Positions 48,439 through 61,700 of a stretch of DNA of 64,000 nt are shown in pieces. Made by a program: the position numbers and the translations under genes. The notes below the pieces were generated by a model that saw nothing but the letters and a program-made list of their open reading frames with translations, was not told where the DNA came from and did no database searches. Numbering within the stretch: the first letter of the stretch is position 1; the number at the start of each line of letters is the position of its first letter. The stretch comes from Hypomesus transpacificus (lineage: Eukaryota; Chordata; Actinopteri; Osmeriformes; Osmeridae): contig NC_061061.1 of NCBI RefSeq assembly GCF_021917145.1, positions 14,262,908 through 14,326,907 on the forward strand, in the 5' to 3' direction.

Positions 48439-50396
48439 ATGGAAGTGGATGTTACCATGGAATCGTCAGAACGTGAAGTTGCAGTTTCTGAAGAGCAACA
48501 CTTGGAGCCTCTTATAATTATTGAAGAGGGGGACATTACTGAGAACACAGTCGTTGGAGGACCAGAGACCATGACTGAAAACATGTGTGATGATGAAGAT
48601 AGTATACAGGAGGCTGGACAAGTAGGAAAACTCAGCAGTAATAGTGAAGAGGATGGAGACCCTGGAGAATACCCATGTCAGGTTAAACAAGAGTACAACA
48701 TAGAAGAAACCAATAGATATTCAGTAACAAACAAAGAAGAAAAAGCATATCCAGGTTCTGACAAAGTAGAGGAACCAGGTGGTGGAAGAACAGAAGAAAC
48801 TGAGAACAACCAAGAGATTATTAAAAAAGAAACAGATGGAGAGACAGCAGATAGAGATCACAAGAGACAAAGTCAGGTAGGAATCCGGACGGAAGAAATA
48901 CAAGCCCAAAATACTGAAGAAGACCCCAAGTTGCACATAGAAACATCAACACAGGCTCTACAAGTGGATACAAACAACGTTTTACCATCTGACCGGCCAC
49001 TGAATGAGATGTTCAGCACGGTAGACACTCAAAAGCAGGTTAGAAAAACCTACTGTATTTTTTGTGTAGAGCCAGTAAATGCTCTTGTGTCAACATGTCA
49101 CAATCACATTGATTCAATTTGCGAGTCTTTTGAGGGAAAAAGGTTTTATCTTTGTTACCGTCCCCAAAATATTAAATTGATTGCAATGAATCTTTGACAT
49201 TCTAAACCACCCCCAACCTGAATCTGGAGGAAGATCAGGGGTGATTATATTGTACCACTATGTGGGTGTATCAGAAACTATGCCACAATAAACCAAGAGG
49301 AGAAAATGATACAATTCTATAGCCACAATTTCTTCCTCTTTTTTTCCCTCCTCTGACTTTGTCAGGCTCGACGATTAACCCCTGATTTCCCAGACACACT
49401 TTACGAGCTGCTGTGCACATTGCAAGAAGGAAGACGTCTGAATGACCAGCGCTGCTCTTTCAACATGGAGATAGGGGGGAGGAGGAGGAGGTGCCACTCT
49501 GAACCCAGTGTCACCATGCCAACCAACAGAGGTGACAGGAAGGCTCTGTTTGTGACAATTGTCTAATGAGAATTGCCATTTGAGGACACAAACTGATCTG
49601 TTATGGTTTCTATAACACACGTTTCGTTCCAACAAAAGTAAACTTCTATTAGTTTAGTTTGTAATTTTTTGTGTGAAGATTGTTGAAAACCAACACTTAT
49701 ATTGAGATAATGTTTACACTAGGTTTATTGGCGTGATACTGAAATTCAGATGATCCGCGTGGAGCTTATCTCACACTCATCTAACTCCTTTCCCCTCTCC
49801 ATTTTCAACAGTGGTTTTTTCCTCCATGACTTCACTGCAGAAAGAGGAGTTCTTTGAGTTTGTTGCTACATCGCAGGCACGTCGACTGGACGACCAGCGG
49901 GCAGAGTCATTAAAAACCCCCCCTCCTAAACCCAAAGCTAACAGGATACGGAGCAGTATAAAACTCTCCATAGTGAGAAAACCTCCCCCAGTAGCAGTAC
50001 CCAAGGAGGACTTGTACAACATGATTCTCAGCTCACAAGTATGTGGTTTTAACTGTGATAAGCCTATGGAATTTTTGGGGGCGTCAATTTCCATTGCATA
50101 CCCTTATGTCTTTTGGCTTAACCTCACCACTTTCTCCTCCTGTAGGGTTAGGGCTTTCATGGTGGCTTAAATCATCTCATGTGCTGTTAACTTGAAAAGC
50201 TAAGTTATGTGGGTGTTACTTTTGGTGTAAAGTCTACCCTCTGTGGTCCTTTCAGGCACAGGGCAGACTGGAGGAGCAGCGAAGTGCCGCCCCAGGTCCC
50301 ATGGATGACGAGGACTTTTTCTCTTTACTGCTGAGGGTTCAGGGGGGACGCATGGACGAGCAGAGGACTGAGCTTTCCACAGCTGTCAGTACCTGA
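48439..50396 (+). CDS. gpsm3: G-protein signalling modulator with four GoLoco motifs (GPSM3-like)
   Basis: Four coding exons (48439..49038, 49366..49531, 49812..50038, 50256..50396) keep frame and give 377 residues. Exon 1 encodes about 200 acidic, low-complexity residues with two SUMO-consensus-like sites (VKQE, IKKE) and no recognisable fold. The rest carries four GoLoco motifs ending in the Gly/Arg-x-Asp/Glu-Gln-Arg core: about 210-229 (LYELLCTLQEGRRLNDQR), 267-285 (FFEFVATSQARRLDDQR), 321-340 (LYNMILSSQAQGRLEEQR) and 350-368 (FFSLLLRVQGGRMDEQR). GoLoco motifs bind GDP-loaded Galpha-i and block nucleotide release. There are no TPR repeats, unlike GPSM1/2, and GPSM3 sits next to NOTCH4 and PBX2 in human, which supports this name. 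Human GPSM3 is far shorter (about 160 residues), so the long N-terminal exon is unusual. The ATG follows an acceptor AG by 14 bases. Confidence 0.85.
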
Positions 50397-53300
50397 GAGC
50401 GCACGAGAAAATGGATGGGAAACAAATAATGCAATTCATTCCGAATGCTGGCGCAGCTTTGATCTGTCAACATTTTTTCTGGATATGTGTTTTGAGTCTG
50501 TGTTGAGAGTGTTGTATGACATAACGGTGCAATAGTGTAGTCATAATGTAGGCCTGTGTCAGAATGTGAATAATATGGGCAATTTTTACTGCAGTTTTCC
50601 TGACCAATTTGACTAATTCCTGCTTCTTTGAAGATGTCTTGTGGAATCACCTATTAATAGCCATTTACTTATATCTACAGTCTTTTCGCCTTAGCTATAT
50701 TGTTCCCAACTTTTTTTGTTACAATCGTATAGGTGTAAATAACAAACAAGCAATGCAATCCTTTAGGCCCAACAGCTCTGAAAGAATAATTTAACAGCAT
50801 TGGACAGTGTTTCCATATTGCTGGACAATGCTCCTCAGGAAAATAAACAAGACGGTGAAGGTCACAATGACTCGTTTATTTGCTCATTTACTTTGTGGGA
50901 ATGACAAATATATAGCTATGTCTATCTACTTCGGTTACTTCAGTTATTACATGCAATTTATCAGGGTAGCACACAGCTACAGCCAGAGGGGCCTTTGGAA
51001 AACACTGACATCTTTTTGAGCACCACGCCAACTGCATGAGTTCTCGATGTTCGTAAATAGTTTTGGGGAAGGTGAAAGTAAATGACGTAGAATACTTCAG
51101 TTGGTTCCTCAAAGCTCTATAAGTATGCAGGTTTATTATAACTATGGCCACTCTATGTGGTGTGCTACAGTAAAGTAGTGCTCGCAATGAAAAAGCTGAG
51201 ATGTCATGTGTCCAACTGTCTGAAAATGTAAGCATAGAGGGGACACGTTAGGCATTAAAGTGTAAAGAAATGTTTAGCCAGTGAAAGTTGTCACATTTCA
51301 TCCATTTGCAGCATTAGCCTGGTAGAGTTACAGGGTAGTAAGCAACCAAGACTAACTTACAGTACCTCATAGAAAACCTTTTTGGTTTGGTTTTGATAAA
51401 ATAGGCCCTTGAGAACCATTTCCAGTAACAAAATTATGCAAATAAATAAGTCACATGCCGTGGGACTGGACTGGTCTTTTCCACAATTATGGGGAAGTTC
51501 AGTGTCTATGTTTGTGACAACTGCCTCACCCTGACACTTATCCCATTCTCTTTTACTCTGGTGGAAAGGCTCAACAATGTAAAATAACGAATCCCTTTTG
51601 GTGCTAGAAAGCAAGTGTGGGTCACAGGAAGTGTAGGCCTATGAATAATAATTATTGTTTAAAAAAAGACTTCTTTCATTTCTATGTGATAAAGGAAATC
51701 ATCTGACGAGTGAGACAGAATCCTGGTAGGAAAAAAAGATGTGCAAAAATAATGACGGTGGTTCATGAATGCAGTTGGCCTATGAATAGAGACCATGGGG
51801 TCACAAAAAGTAAAAGGTTAGTTCACGGTTGAGATATTTCTGCAAATGTGAATAAAACAAGTCCCCTATCAACATTCCTACATTCATTAGCTGTGCATTA
51901 GTAAGACAACATTTTAAGAGTTTTGGAAAGATATCCATTCTCGCTTCTCCACGGTAAATGAAATCCACTTGATACTTCTGCATGTTCTTTGGCTCTGGGT
52001 CTATGGAGTTAGATTAGTTTCATAATTCAAACAAACAAACGCAACACGATTCAAACAAATTTAACACGATCCAAACAAACGTAACACGATTCATACAAAC
52101 ATAACACGATTCAAACAAACAAACGTAACACGATTCAAACAAACGTAACACGATTCACAAATGTATTTCGTGATTCACAATTGTAACGCGATTCACAAAT
52201 AAATGACCCTATTACATTCGTTTGCAACCTGACAAACACAAGTTACAAATCCCTGCATTCGTTGGTGTGAATCCTTGCATTCGTTCGTGTGGATTTTTGG
52301 AACTTTCCTGACGCGCTTTGATCCACAAATGCATTTTTTCTAAAAGATATCCTCAGCAGCCTATCAGATCGTCTCTTCCAATTTTAGCCAATCATATTAA
52401 CGTGTCTATGTGGACTTCAACAACCTGCCATAATGACGGACATCGTCTCATTCAGATAATGAGCAATGTCGTCTGGTAGCATGTAGGTGAAATATTGCTT
52501 GTTAATCTTATTAAACCGATGATCATACCTGATTAAATATTGTTGAGAATGGCAGGATTCATGTTTAGTCATTTTCCGTGTTTCCTAGGCTAACGCAGAG
52601 CCCGTCTACCCATATTAGACATTCTCCGGTGATTGGCTAAAATTGGAAGAGACGATCTGATAGGCTGCTGAGGATATCTTTTAGAAAAAATGCATTTGTG
52701 GCTCAAAGCGCGTCAGGAAAGTTCCAAAAATCCACACGAACGAATGCAAGGATTCACACCAACGAATGCAGGGATTTGTAACTTGTGTTTGTCAGGTTGC
52801 AAACGAATGTAATAGGGTCATTTATTTGTGAATCGCGTTACAATTGTGAATCACGAAATACATTTGTGAATCGTGTTACGTTTGTTTGAATCGTGTTACG
52901 TTTGTTTGTTTGAATCGTGTTATGTTTGTATGAATCGTGTTACGTTTGTTTGGATCGTGTTAAATTTGTTTGAATCGTGTTGCGTTTGTTTGTTTGAATT
53001 ATGAAACTAATCTAACTCCATATGGGTCTGGTTCAGTTTTTTTTTCCGTGTGCTGTCTTGTGATTCCATGATCCCGCCTTGATGACATCATCAAAACAAG
53101 GCTGTGGAAGCGTTTCGAATTCAGTACGGCAACGCGTTTCTTAATTCTCATTTGAAGGGAATACTTGAGGTTGGTATTTAGTAAGGTAGGCTAAGGAACT
53201 ATAAAAATAAGAAGTTATTATTCGTCAGTTTTGGTTGTGTGTTGGTATCGGCTACGCCAATACAAAATCTTTTTTAAATGAGGTCGTAAAAGCGAATGGA

Positions 53301-53572
53301 AAGTATTGAAAGTGAATTTTAACTGGTCATGTCTGAGACAGTTTTATCTGAAATATATGAAAATGTTGACGCCACTGTACCGACCGAGTTTCGAATGTTC
53401 GAATGTATCACACAAATCAGGATGCTACTAGTAGGGCCAATGGGGTTGGGATTTTTGCAATGTATATAGTCAGGTTTCACGTCTTCGACTAAATATCATC
53501 AAATGTATTCATATCCACATTTTAGTATGCTGGTTAAAATAAACTTCCAACTGTTTATTTTCGTTTCCTCAG
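50397..53572. other. Region between the gpsm3-like gene and dnase2
   Basis: After the gpsm3-like stop this should hold its 3' UTR (AATAAA at about 50840). The main structure is the foldback element at 52002-53022. The short stretch 53030-53572 would contain the dnase2 promoter and first intron; an acceptor CAG directly precedes the dnase2 ATG. No other coding exon is supported. Confidence 0.45.
52002..53022. mobile_element. Foldback transposon with 393-bp inverted arms
   Basis: Positions 52002-52394 and 52630-53022 are nearly perfect inverted copies (393 bases each) around a 235-base centre. The outer parts of the arms are made of short tandem units of the type CAAACAAACGTAACACGATT. The element begins TATGGAGTTAGATTAG and ends CTAATCTAACTCCATA, and the same six bases, TGGGTC, flank it at 51996-52001 and 53023-53028. 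Long inverted arms with internal tandem repeats and no ORF are typical of foldback-type, non-autonomous DNA elements. Near-identity of the arms suggests recent insertion or arm homogenisation. Confidence 0.88.
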
Positions 53573-56336
53573 ATGTTTTCCCTTGTTGCCCTGCTGATCA
53601 TAAGCCTACCAACAGATGGAGACACCGCGCCTATCACCTGCTACAATGACGAAGGAGTTGCTGTTGACTGGTGAGGATAGTTTTGTTGTCTGTATTAAAT
53701 GTTTTATATTTGCAGTTGTAGCAAAGACTATAGAAGCACTTCCAGTACTCTAAGGTTGTAATATGTGAAATTGAGACGTTGGCGGCTTAGCAGCTTACTT
53801 CAACCCCCACCCCTTGTCGCTCTCCAGGTTCTATATCTACAAACTGCCACATAAGCATGGTAGCAAAACTCAAAACGATGGGCAGAAGTATCTACTAATG
53901 GATAAAGGGAGTGAGAGATGGACGGACGGGAAAGTCCTGGTGAACGACAGCACTGGAGCACTAGGGAGGACAGTGGGGCAGCTATATCAGCAAGAAAAGG
54001 TCTGCTGTGTTTTGTACCCCTTCCCAATATCATGTCTTAGTTACATCAGAGCTGGGATAGAGCTATGGAAGACTTCAGTCACAGTCTAATGACTACAGTC
54101 ACAACAAATCAACACCATATTCAAAAAGTGTAACAACGATATTCTGTTGTTTCTCACTGATAAGACAGATCAGTAGAAAATATGCTGTATTTAATGTGTG
54201 TGGTTTCATTTCAGAGCAGTGAGCTTGCCTATATCTTGTACAATGACCAGAGTCCACCCGAGGCTATGGGCGACAGATGGTTTAATCAAAGTGGAAACAG
54301 AGGGGGGCATACTAAGGGTGAGATAGAGGCCAGCTAAATTATCACACGTTTCACATAATCATTTTTTACACAGTTTCACTCCATTGTTCAAAGTGTATGG
54401 TATCTAAACGGGAAGTATGCTAATCATTTGCAGTCAGACTTAACATGAGCAAAGTATTACATTTGCATGTAATACATTTGCAACAACTTGCATGTGAAGA
54501 GGATCTTAGCTAATTATATCAAAGTTGAGGTATAGCGGTAGAACCTGATAGTTGTCACAGGTGTGAGCAGCACTTCTAATCGGTTAGCATGGTTGGACAT
54601 TGAAATCATGGTTTGATTTTTCACAACAGGTGTTGTGCTTCTGGATAAGAATCAGGGGTTTTGGCTGGTCCACAGCACGCCTCGCTTCCCCCCAGTACAG
54701 AAGAAAGGGCCGTATTCTTACCCGAGCACTGGTGTGATCAACGGACAGAACTTCATCTGTGTCACTTATCCACTGGAGCGCTTTCAGACCATTGGTGAGA
54801 AGATGAGTCACCTATCATTTGGAAAGATAAACTTCCATAAGAAAAATGTATTGTGGAACAGGATGTAAACGGTGTATAAAAGGAAAATATGATGACATCC
54901 TGTTGGCAACCCTGTTCTTTAAAAGAAAAAGGAATATTGGATGATTTGGGACTAATAGTGGTCAATAACTTTCAAATATTTTCATGTTTTGTACCTTTTA
55001 CCATTTTCATTTCTGTTGTCTGTTATACAAAATGTTTCAATTGTGCAAAGTTGACAATACCCATGAACTAAACAGCATGTGTATAAGCATTACTTACCAG
55101 TTTTTTTTTAGCATATTATTGTGGAAGTGCAACTACAGCCTCACCCGTCCACCCAGCAACTAGCGCCGTAACCATAGCAATGTCTAATCGAGAGTAATCC
55201 TTTCTCGATGGCAGTGTAACCATAGAGACAGTGCATCTCCAGCTGTGACTGTTTGCTCCATCAGTTTTATGTATCTTCACGAGTGTTGAGATGGGCACCA
55301 TTAAGTTAGGTATCGCACTCCTGTTGAGCGCTTCTATTGTAAGTGTCTTCAAGCCATAGCGCACCGTGGTAAGCCTAGATATGTTTAAAGATATGATTAA
55401 ACAAGAATCTAAAGTTTGTGGTAGTCTGTGCATGGCTGTGCACTCGGCCTAGAGTTTAGTGTGGACAACTTCCTGTCAATTTGCTGATGTAGATGTTCGC
55501 TGAATCATTCAAGGGATTCCTCCTCATGTCCTTCCTTTGTCTATTGCAGGAGAACAGTTGCAGATAAACCAGCCTAACGTGTATGACTGTGATGTTCCTG
55601 CCTCCTTGGCTAGTCTGGTGCCCTCCATAGCTGCTGTGTGTAAGAAGAACCAAATGACCAACAGCATCTTTCCATACACCAGGCCTGCAGCCAACCGCAG
55701 CATGTCTCTCACCTCTTTGGGTGGAACAAAATTCATAAGTTTTGCAAAAGGGGCATCATTCAATAATGGTAAGGCACCAGTTTGTGTGATCAGCCTTTAT
55801 ATCTTGTGCTGGTTCTTATGCAACAAAGGGAAAACATTAATTTGTGTATGTTATCTGGCATTTGCATAAAGCATTCAGTGGCTTGATAACTATTTATCCT
55901 TCTATCAACTTTGATTGTTGATACTTGATACAGTGTTGAACTCGCCCTATCCTTCATCTCTCTCCTATCAGACCTGTACCACTCCTGGGTCGCCCCCACC
56001 CTCCAGTCCAACCTTCTGGTCCAGTTCTGGGTGCGCTCGACGGGCATACTCCCATCGAATTGCACCCTGGGTTGGAAAGTCTTAGACATCACCAGCCTCT
56101 CCCCAGGCCAGAAGTTCACCTACAAAGCCAGCCAGGACCACTCAAAGTGGGCCATCAGCACCAAGGGGAACTGGGTATGCGTGGGCGACATTAACCGCAA
56201 CCAGGCGGAGGAGAAGCGTGGAGGCGGGACAGTGTGCCAGCAGGATGCCCTGGTGTGGAAGGCGTACAGGATGGCAGCGCTGCAGTGTCAGATGTGTGGG
56301 GGAACCATAGCAAACTGTGCCACCTCTGTAGGGTGA
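53573..56336 (+). CDS. dnase2: Deoxyribonuclease II (lysosomal acid DNase)
   Basis: Six exons (53573..53670, 53828..53999, 54215..54317, 54630..54794, 55550..55768, 55972..56336) join in frame to 373 residues. A hydrophobic signal peptide (MFSLVALLIISLP) leads into ITCYNDEGVAVDWFYIYKLP, the usual DNase II start. The two catalytic His motifs are present: HTKG with His122 and DHSKWA with His309. Other conserved parts are YILYNDQ, GVVLLD, GFWLVHSTP and CVTYPL, plus C-terminal cysteines and several Asn-X-Ser/Thr glycosylation sites (for example NRS, NCT). DNase II is a divalent-cation-independent endonuclease that digests DNA of engulfed cells in lysosomes. Length agrees with vertebrate DNase II (about 360). 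Whether it is the alpha or beta paralogue was not resolved. It converges with rgl2. Confidence 0.94.
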
Positions 56337-58730
56337 GCTACAGCACTTACAGGGAGGGAAGGGAAACGAAAAGTTGTTTTGTCAGTCATCTCTGAGTGGA
56401 AATTTTGCACAAATCTATTTTTATCATGCCTACTGAAACAAAATTGAAATGCTGCTTCTGATCATGACTAACATTCTTTACATGTAAAACAGGTGCACTT
56501 TGCTTTGAGGTTGTTACTGTAGCAACCAGTGGTAGCCTTATGGCCATTCAACTATAATTGTTGAAAAATCTTAGGTTTTTTATGTTTTGTATGTGCCATT
56601 GTGAATGCAACTAATTATTTGGATCAATTTGTGGTCGAGCGGTGTTGTTGGATTTATGTGTGTGTATGCTTGGTTTTGGTACTGTTGTTGAAATGTAGTT
56701 CTCTTTTCTGAAATGAAGATGAGAAAAAGAGTTTGTGGTGAGGACATCTTTTGCAAGTAAATATGATCTCTTCAAAAACGATTATGCTGTAACATTGCAT
56801 TAACATATTTGGGATGTGTATGCATCTGGTAACTTATAATAACTCAAAATCAAATTCACTTCTATAACAAGTACATTTATTACACAAAAAACAAGCGTAT
56901 ATGTAGTGCATAAACATGACATGTTATTTAAAACATGCATAATCATGTATATTGCGAAACATGAAAGGGGTGCATTCCCCTAAGAGAAAGGCACAATCAT
57001 CTCAGCTGATACTAGCACCTCATCTCAGATCCCCCAGAATCCTCTCCTTTAGAGCCACCATATGAACGCCTCAGTCCCAGCTGGGATTTCAACAGCACTA
57101 GAGACTCGAATGAGTTGACAGGTCTGCATTACACATTGACCCCAAATATTCCTTAATTGTGGAAGTTGGGTTTTAGCTCTCAACCTGTCATACATAATCA
57201 TTTGGTTAAAAGTAGGCTTTAGCTCTTAACCAGTCATACATAATCATTTGGTTCAGATGACATGTAAGAGAGCAGATCATTTTACGTAGGCTTCTACATG
57301 CAGGCTTTAGGTTGAACATTGTATAACGTGTCTATTTCTACACTTAAAAAACAAAAGAGTAGAATAAAAATAGAATAAATACTATTTCACATACTGGTTT
57401 TGAAGACAGCTATTCCTATCTAGAAACTGTACACCAAGTTCAGCTTGTGTGGTACTGAACAGTTTGACGTGGATAAAAGAAAATAAACATAGTCTTTGTA
57501 AAAGGCACATACTAGTTTGGAGTTTCTTTAGTGTCTCTGTTTGAAATGATGGTGTAGCTAGGCAGTATACCAGGTATATACACACAAGCCAAAAAACTTA
57601 CCATACTTAAAGATACTTACAAAGTATAAGAAATAAAAGCAGTCAAACTCAAGTCAATTTTAGGTACACTTCCAATGTACTTACAAGAAAATGTTTGAAG
57701 ATCTAATTTAATACATTTAAATTAGATTTAAGTACACTCCTTTTCTGTTTAGCAGTAATTATGCCTTAAGTTACATTCTACAATGTCCACAGCTAGAGTG
57801 CTTTGTGTAGATAATACAAGATGCCGCCAAATAAATAATTAGTATTTCAACCACTATGTCATCAATTTATCAATGAATGTCAATTCAAAATGCTACTGAA
57901 ATAACCATGCTTTTTCTACATCTTGATTTGAAATGTTTGCTGTTTTATGTTTCTTAAAGCAATTTTATGTAACTTTATAAACTACAAATGATACCTTGAG
58001 CCTTGACTCCTTGCCACTGTAAACACAATTAAGACACCATATTATACACATACACAGCACATCAACATTGACAAAGCGTATATAGTGTAGTTCAACGAGA
58101 GAGTCCCAGGGTTTTGCTACGATAACATATCCTTACATCACTTGCATCTCTAGAAGGTCTGTCATTTTGCATATATACTGTATATTTATAGTATCCATCT
58201 TTTGCACAATATTGAAAGAAATTACACTAGACACTACAAGATTAAAGCAATAATCGTAATCTGGATTAATTTGTGATCTGTTTACTCAACTAATAAACTC
58301 AAATATCATTCCTTCTGTTAAGACAAAACCTGAGGTACCTCACCGACACAGGGGGAAGCCTTGGTTGCTGTACTAACATCCATTTGGTTAGACAAGGAAA
58401 AAGAGATGCAAATGCCATCGCTCAATGATTTCCATTGGTCCTTCCATTGGTCCTTAGATACTGAAAGGATTTCAAGCTAGCAAGATTGATCCTGCTCTCC
58501 ACATCAAGTAAATGGTTTCTGGTGTGGTCAGCACGTGATAGAAATGTCTTTACGTCATTGTACAGGTTGAGATACGTTCAGCGGAACATTTTGGTAGAAG
58601 AAGCTCAGTTGGAATGTGAAATTGTTTTTGTAAAAAAGGCATAGGTCATTTAGGGCTAGGAGAGACAAGGCCACATTTAAAAGAGACATCTTTGTGAAGT
58701 CCGGGATTTCATTGAGTTTGGAACCATGTG
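56337..58730. other. Convergent 3' region of dnase2 and rgl2
   Basis: No coding exon is seen between the two stop codons, which face each other. The AT-rich sequence presumably holds both 3' UTRs. Short direct near-repeats occur at 57171-57206 and 57215-57252 (AACC(T/A)GTCATACATAATCATT). Confidence 0.45.
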
Positions 58731-61700
58731 TCAAAAAAGAGTTCTGACCAGTCTCCGCCCCTTGTCTTTGATTCGAGGAAAGGTGGCACTGGTCTCAGTG
58801 CTTATTGGATGAGAGCTTAATGGGGTAGTACCCCCTTTTCTTCTAAGTAGGAAGTCCACACTTGAGGAAGTCATAGCGTAGAAGACGTTTCCTGTGGCAG
58901 GAATAACTAACTCTGTAGGGTATACAAATATGCAGAGCATGCAAATGAATAGCTGTGAACTGTTTACAACCAACATACATTAAGTCTTGCAGCTTCAGAT
59001 CATTTCCTCACCTTTTCCCTCAGGAAGTAGTTGAATAAGCTCATATTTGGAGGCCTCTTTACGGTCCTGATTGTTCTTCTCAAGGGCAGAACTGATGACA
59101 GTGGGGGTCTTGTCATTGCTTGACACCTGAGCAGACAATGAGACAGCTTTACTCCTACTTGTTATATTCCGAATGCATTACTGTTCCCCCTAAGGAAAAT
59201 TGTTTTATTACTGCCAGATGCTTAACAATTTAAGACAGAAAATCCTTTACTTAAGTTAATGTCAGTTTTCTTGTCCCCCCACCATAATGCTTCGATATAA
59301 ATTCCCATCATGTAAATCCATCCGTATCCTGATGATTCGCATATCTGGCCCCGACCCTTGATGGTTATAGGTGGGATTGTTGCCACAGGAGACGGATCGA
59401 CGATGTGATTTGACAGTGTTAGGTGATGGGGTCAATGCAGCAGAGGGGGTGGGTTCAGTAGATGAAGGGGAGGAGTCCACATCAAGACAGGAAACCGAAG
59501 GGGATTTCATATGCTGCAACATCAACAACAACAATAATGATAACTACAAAGCTTCTCCGCCAAGGAGAATGCAAAAGACAAGAATACACATAAGAGCATT
59601 AAAGGACCTTTGTCGTTCCATAGCATGTGTTTTTGCAAGCCCTTTAATGATTGATGAACACAAGGTTGTGCTTGTTAGTAAAATCAAAAATAAAATAAAA
59701 TAAAATCAAAATAACATACTACCATACACACAATAAACAATACAGTAGCTTAACTACTGTATTGCAGTTAAGCTACAATACAGTAGCTTAACTACAATAC
59801 ATCCTGTGCTATATATAACATATATAGCACAGGATGACATGCACACAAACATTTTGGCACATCATTAGATCATTACCTTTGCAAGCTTGGACAGTAAGTG
59901 ATTGACAGGAGAGGGAAAGTCAAACATACTTTCACTGTCACCAGCCAGACTGGTTCTTGAGGAACTTAAGCTGTATAAAAGATGGACAGAGTTACTCATG
60001 CACAATTTGTATACTCTATTGAATGTATGTTTGATACTTAGAGGTTTAATCTAACTCGTATCAATATTATTTGTATTTGCAGTATTTACTCTGGGCACTG
60101 AGTGACGATGACAGTGGGGGTAGGGCCACGACTTGGACTAGGTTCACTTGGGGCTTCGATCTTATTGGAGAGTCTATAACTGCAGCACACATATCGAAAC
60201 ACAAGTTTAAAAAAATATTTTTGCATGCATATACCAATATAAGAGTAAAAAAAAGATATGGTATACTGTATTATTGTGCTCCTATTCCATTGTACCTTTC
60301 TTCTTCAGTTAGTGTCGGAACACTGTTGTACCACTGTAGGAAGGCGTCGTCAGAGATGAAGACACAGTTTTTACAGGAAGATTGGAGGAGTCGAATTTGA
60401 GCTAAAACTTCAAATTCCTGTAAGAAACAAAACCACTTATCTCTCTCTCTCTCTACATATATATATATATATATGCACATACAGTATATAAACATAAATG
60501 CTTATAGCATAAATGGCTTAAACATTCTGTGAAAGTATATATCAAAGTAAAACAACAGCGTAAAAATACAGTACAGTACACTGCTTCTGCTTTTAACTTG
60601 AGTTAATGACCCTACAAGGAGTGCTGAATTCCTTCCCTTACGAAACAATGCAATACTTACACGTCTCCGTTTGTCAAAGTTGATATAGCCATTCTGAAAG
60701 GGAGAAACAGGAAGTTTTTGTGTAATTTTGTCATGTCGCAAATGGGCATGTCACAAATGAGTTTCACTTGAAATTATGATTGCAGTGGTTTGACCCATTG
60801 GCAAGAGGACACATCCCAAAGATTCACCTCTAGCTTGTCTTTGACTGCTGTGTCCAACATAGTGAGGTCAGTCAGGAAGATGCCCAAGTAGGGCACTGTG
60901 CCCTGGGCACTGGACTGAAAGAGAAGAAAAAGCAGGAGCATTGTCAGCACCACTGAACATTAATGCCTGTATTCTTTATATCATGGTAATGTCTTAATTA
61001 GACCAAACAGTCTACCAATCGAATACAAATCACTATTTCAAAACAATATGGATATGAGAGCCCTCATATAAACATTGAGATTATTAATGAATAATAACAA
61101 AGATTTTTGTGCTATTTGTCCTGCTTATCAACCACTTGGCCATATTTTGCACTTACTAGACATGCCAAGGATCACTGCGATTCACTTTTGATTAGCACTA
61201 ATGTACATTGTAATTTTTAAGGATTATTTTTTATTTTTTATGTTGTGCATATTAATTCGGCTGTAACAGTGCCATTTCTTACCAGGGATCAATAATAGTA
61301 GAATTGTAGTTTGTCACACATTCCCATATTGTTCTGTAACACTTCTGTTACAAGATATGTGTGACATTAAATTCTCTTACCCCTATATGTCTTCTGTTGT
61401 TCATTTTGCTGTCCACATTGGCAAACTTCGAAGTGCCCTCCTAGAAAAGACACAAACTAACAGTGGAAATTCCTCTTCCATTCAAAAAGGGTTTACCACA
61501 TTGACTTTGACTATACGGTGTATAAAAATAGCATCGGCTGAAAAATCCTGACAAATTATGCTGTATACTTCTTGTATTGAATGCCTTACACGTTTTCAAC
61601 CTTGTCTGGTATAGTTACCCATTTCAGGCATAATGAGCTAGGAAGTGGTTTGCTCTGGCGATTATCAAAGCCCAACAGAAGATGTCGGAGAAGCTTTCTC

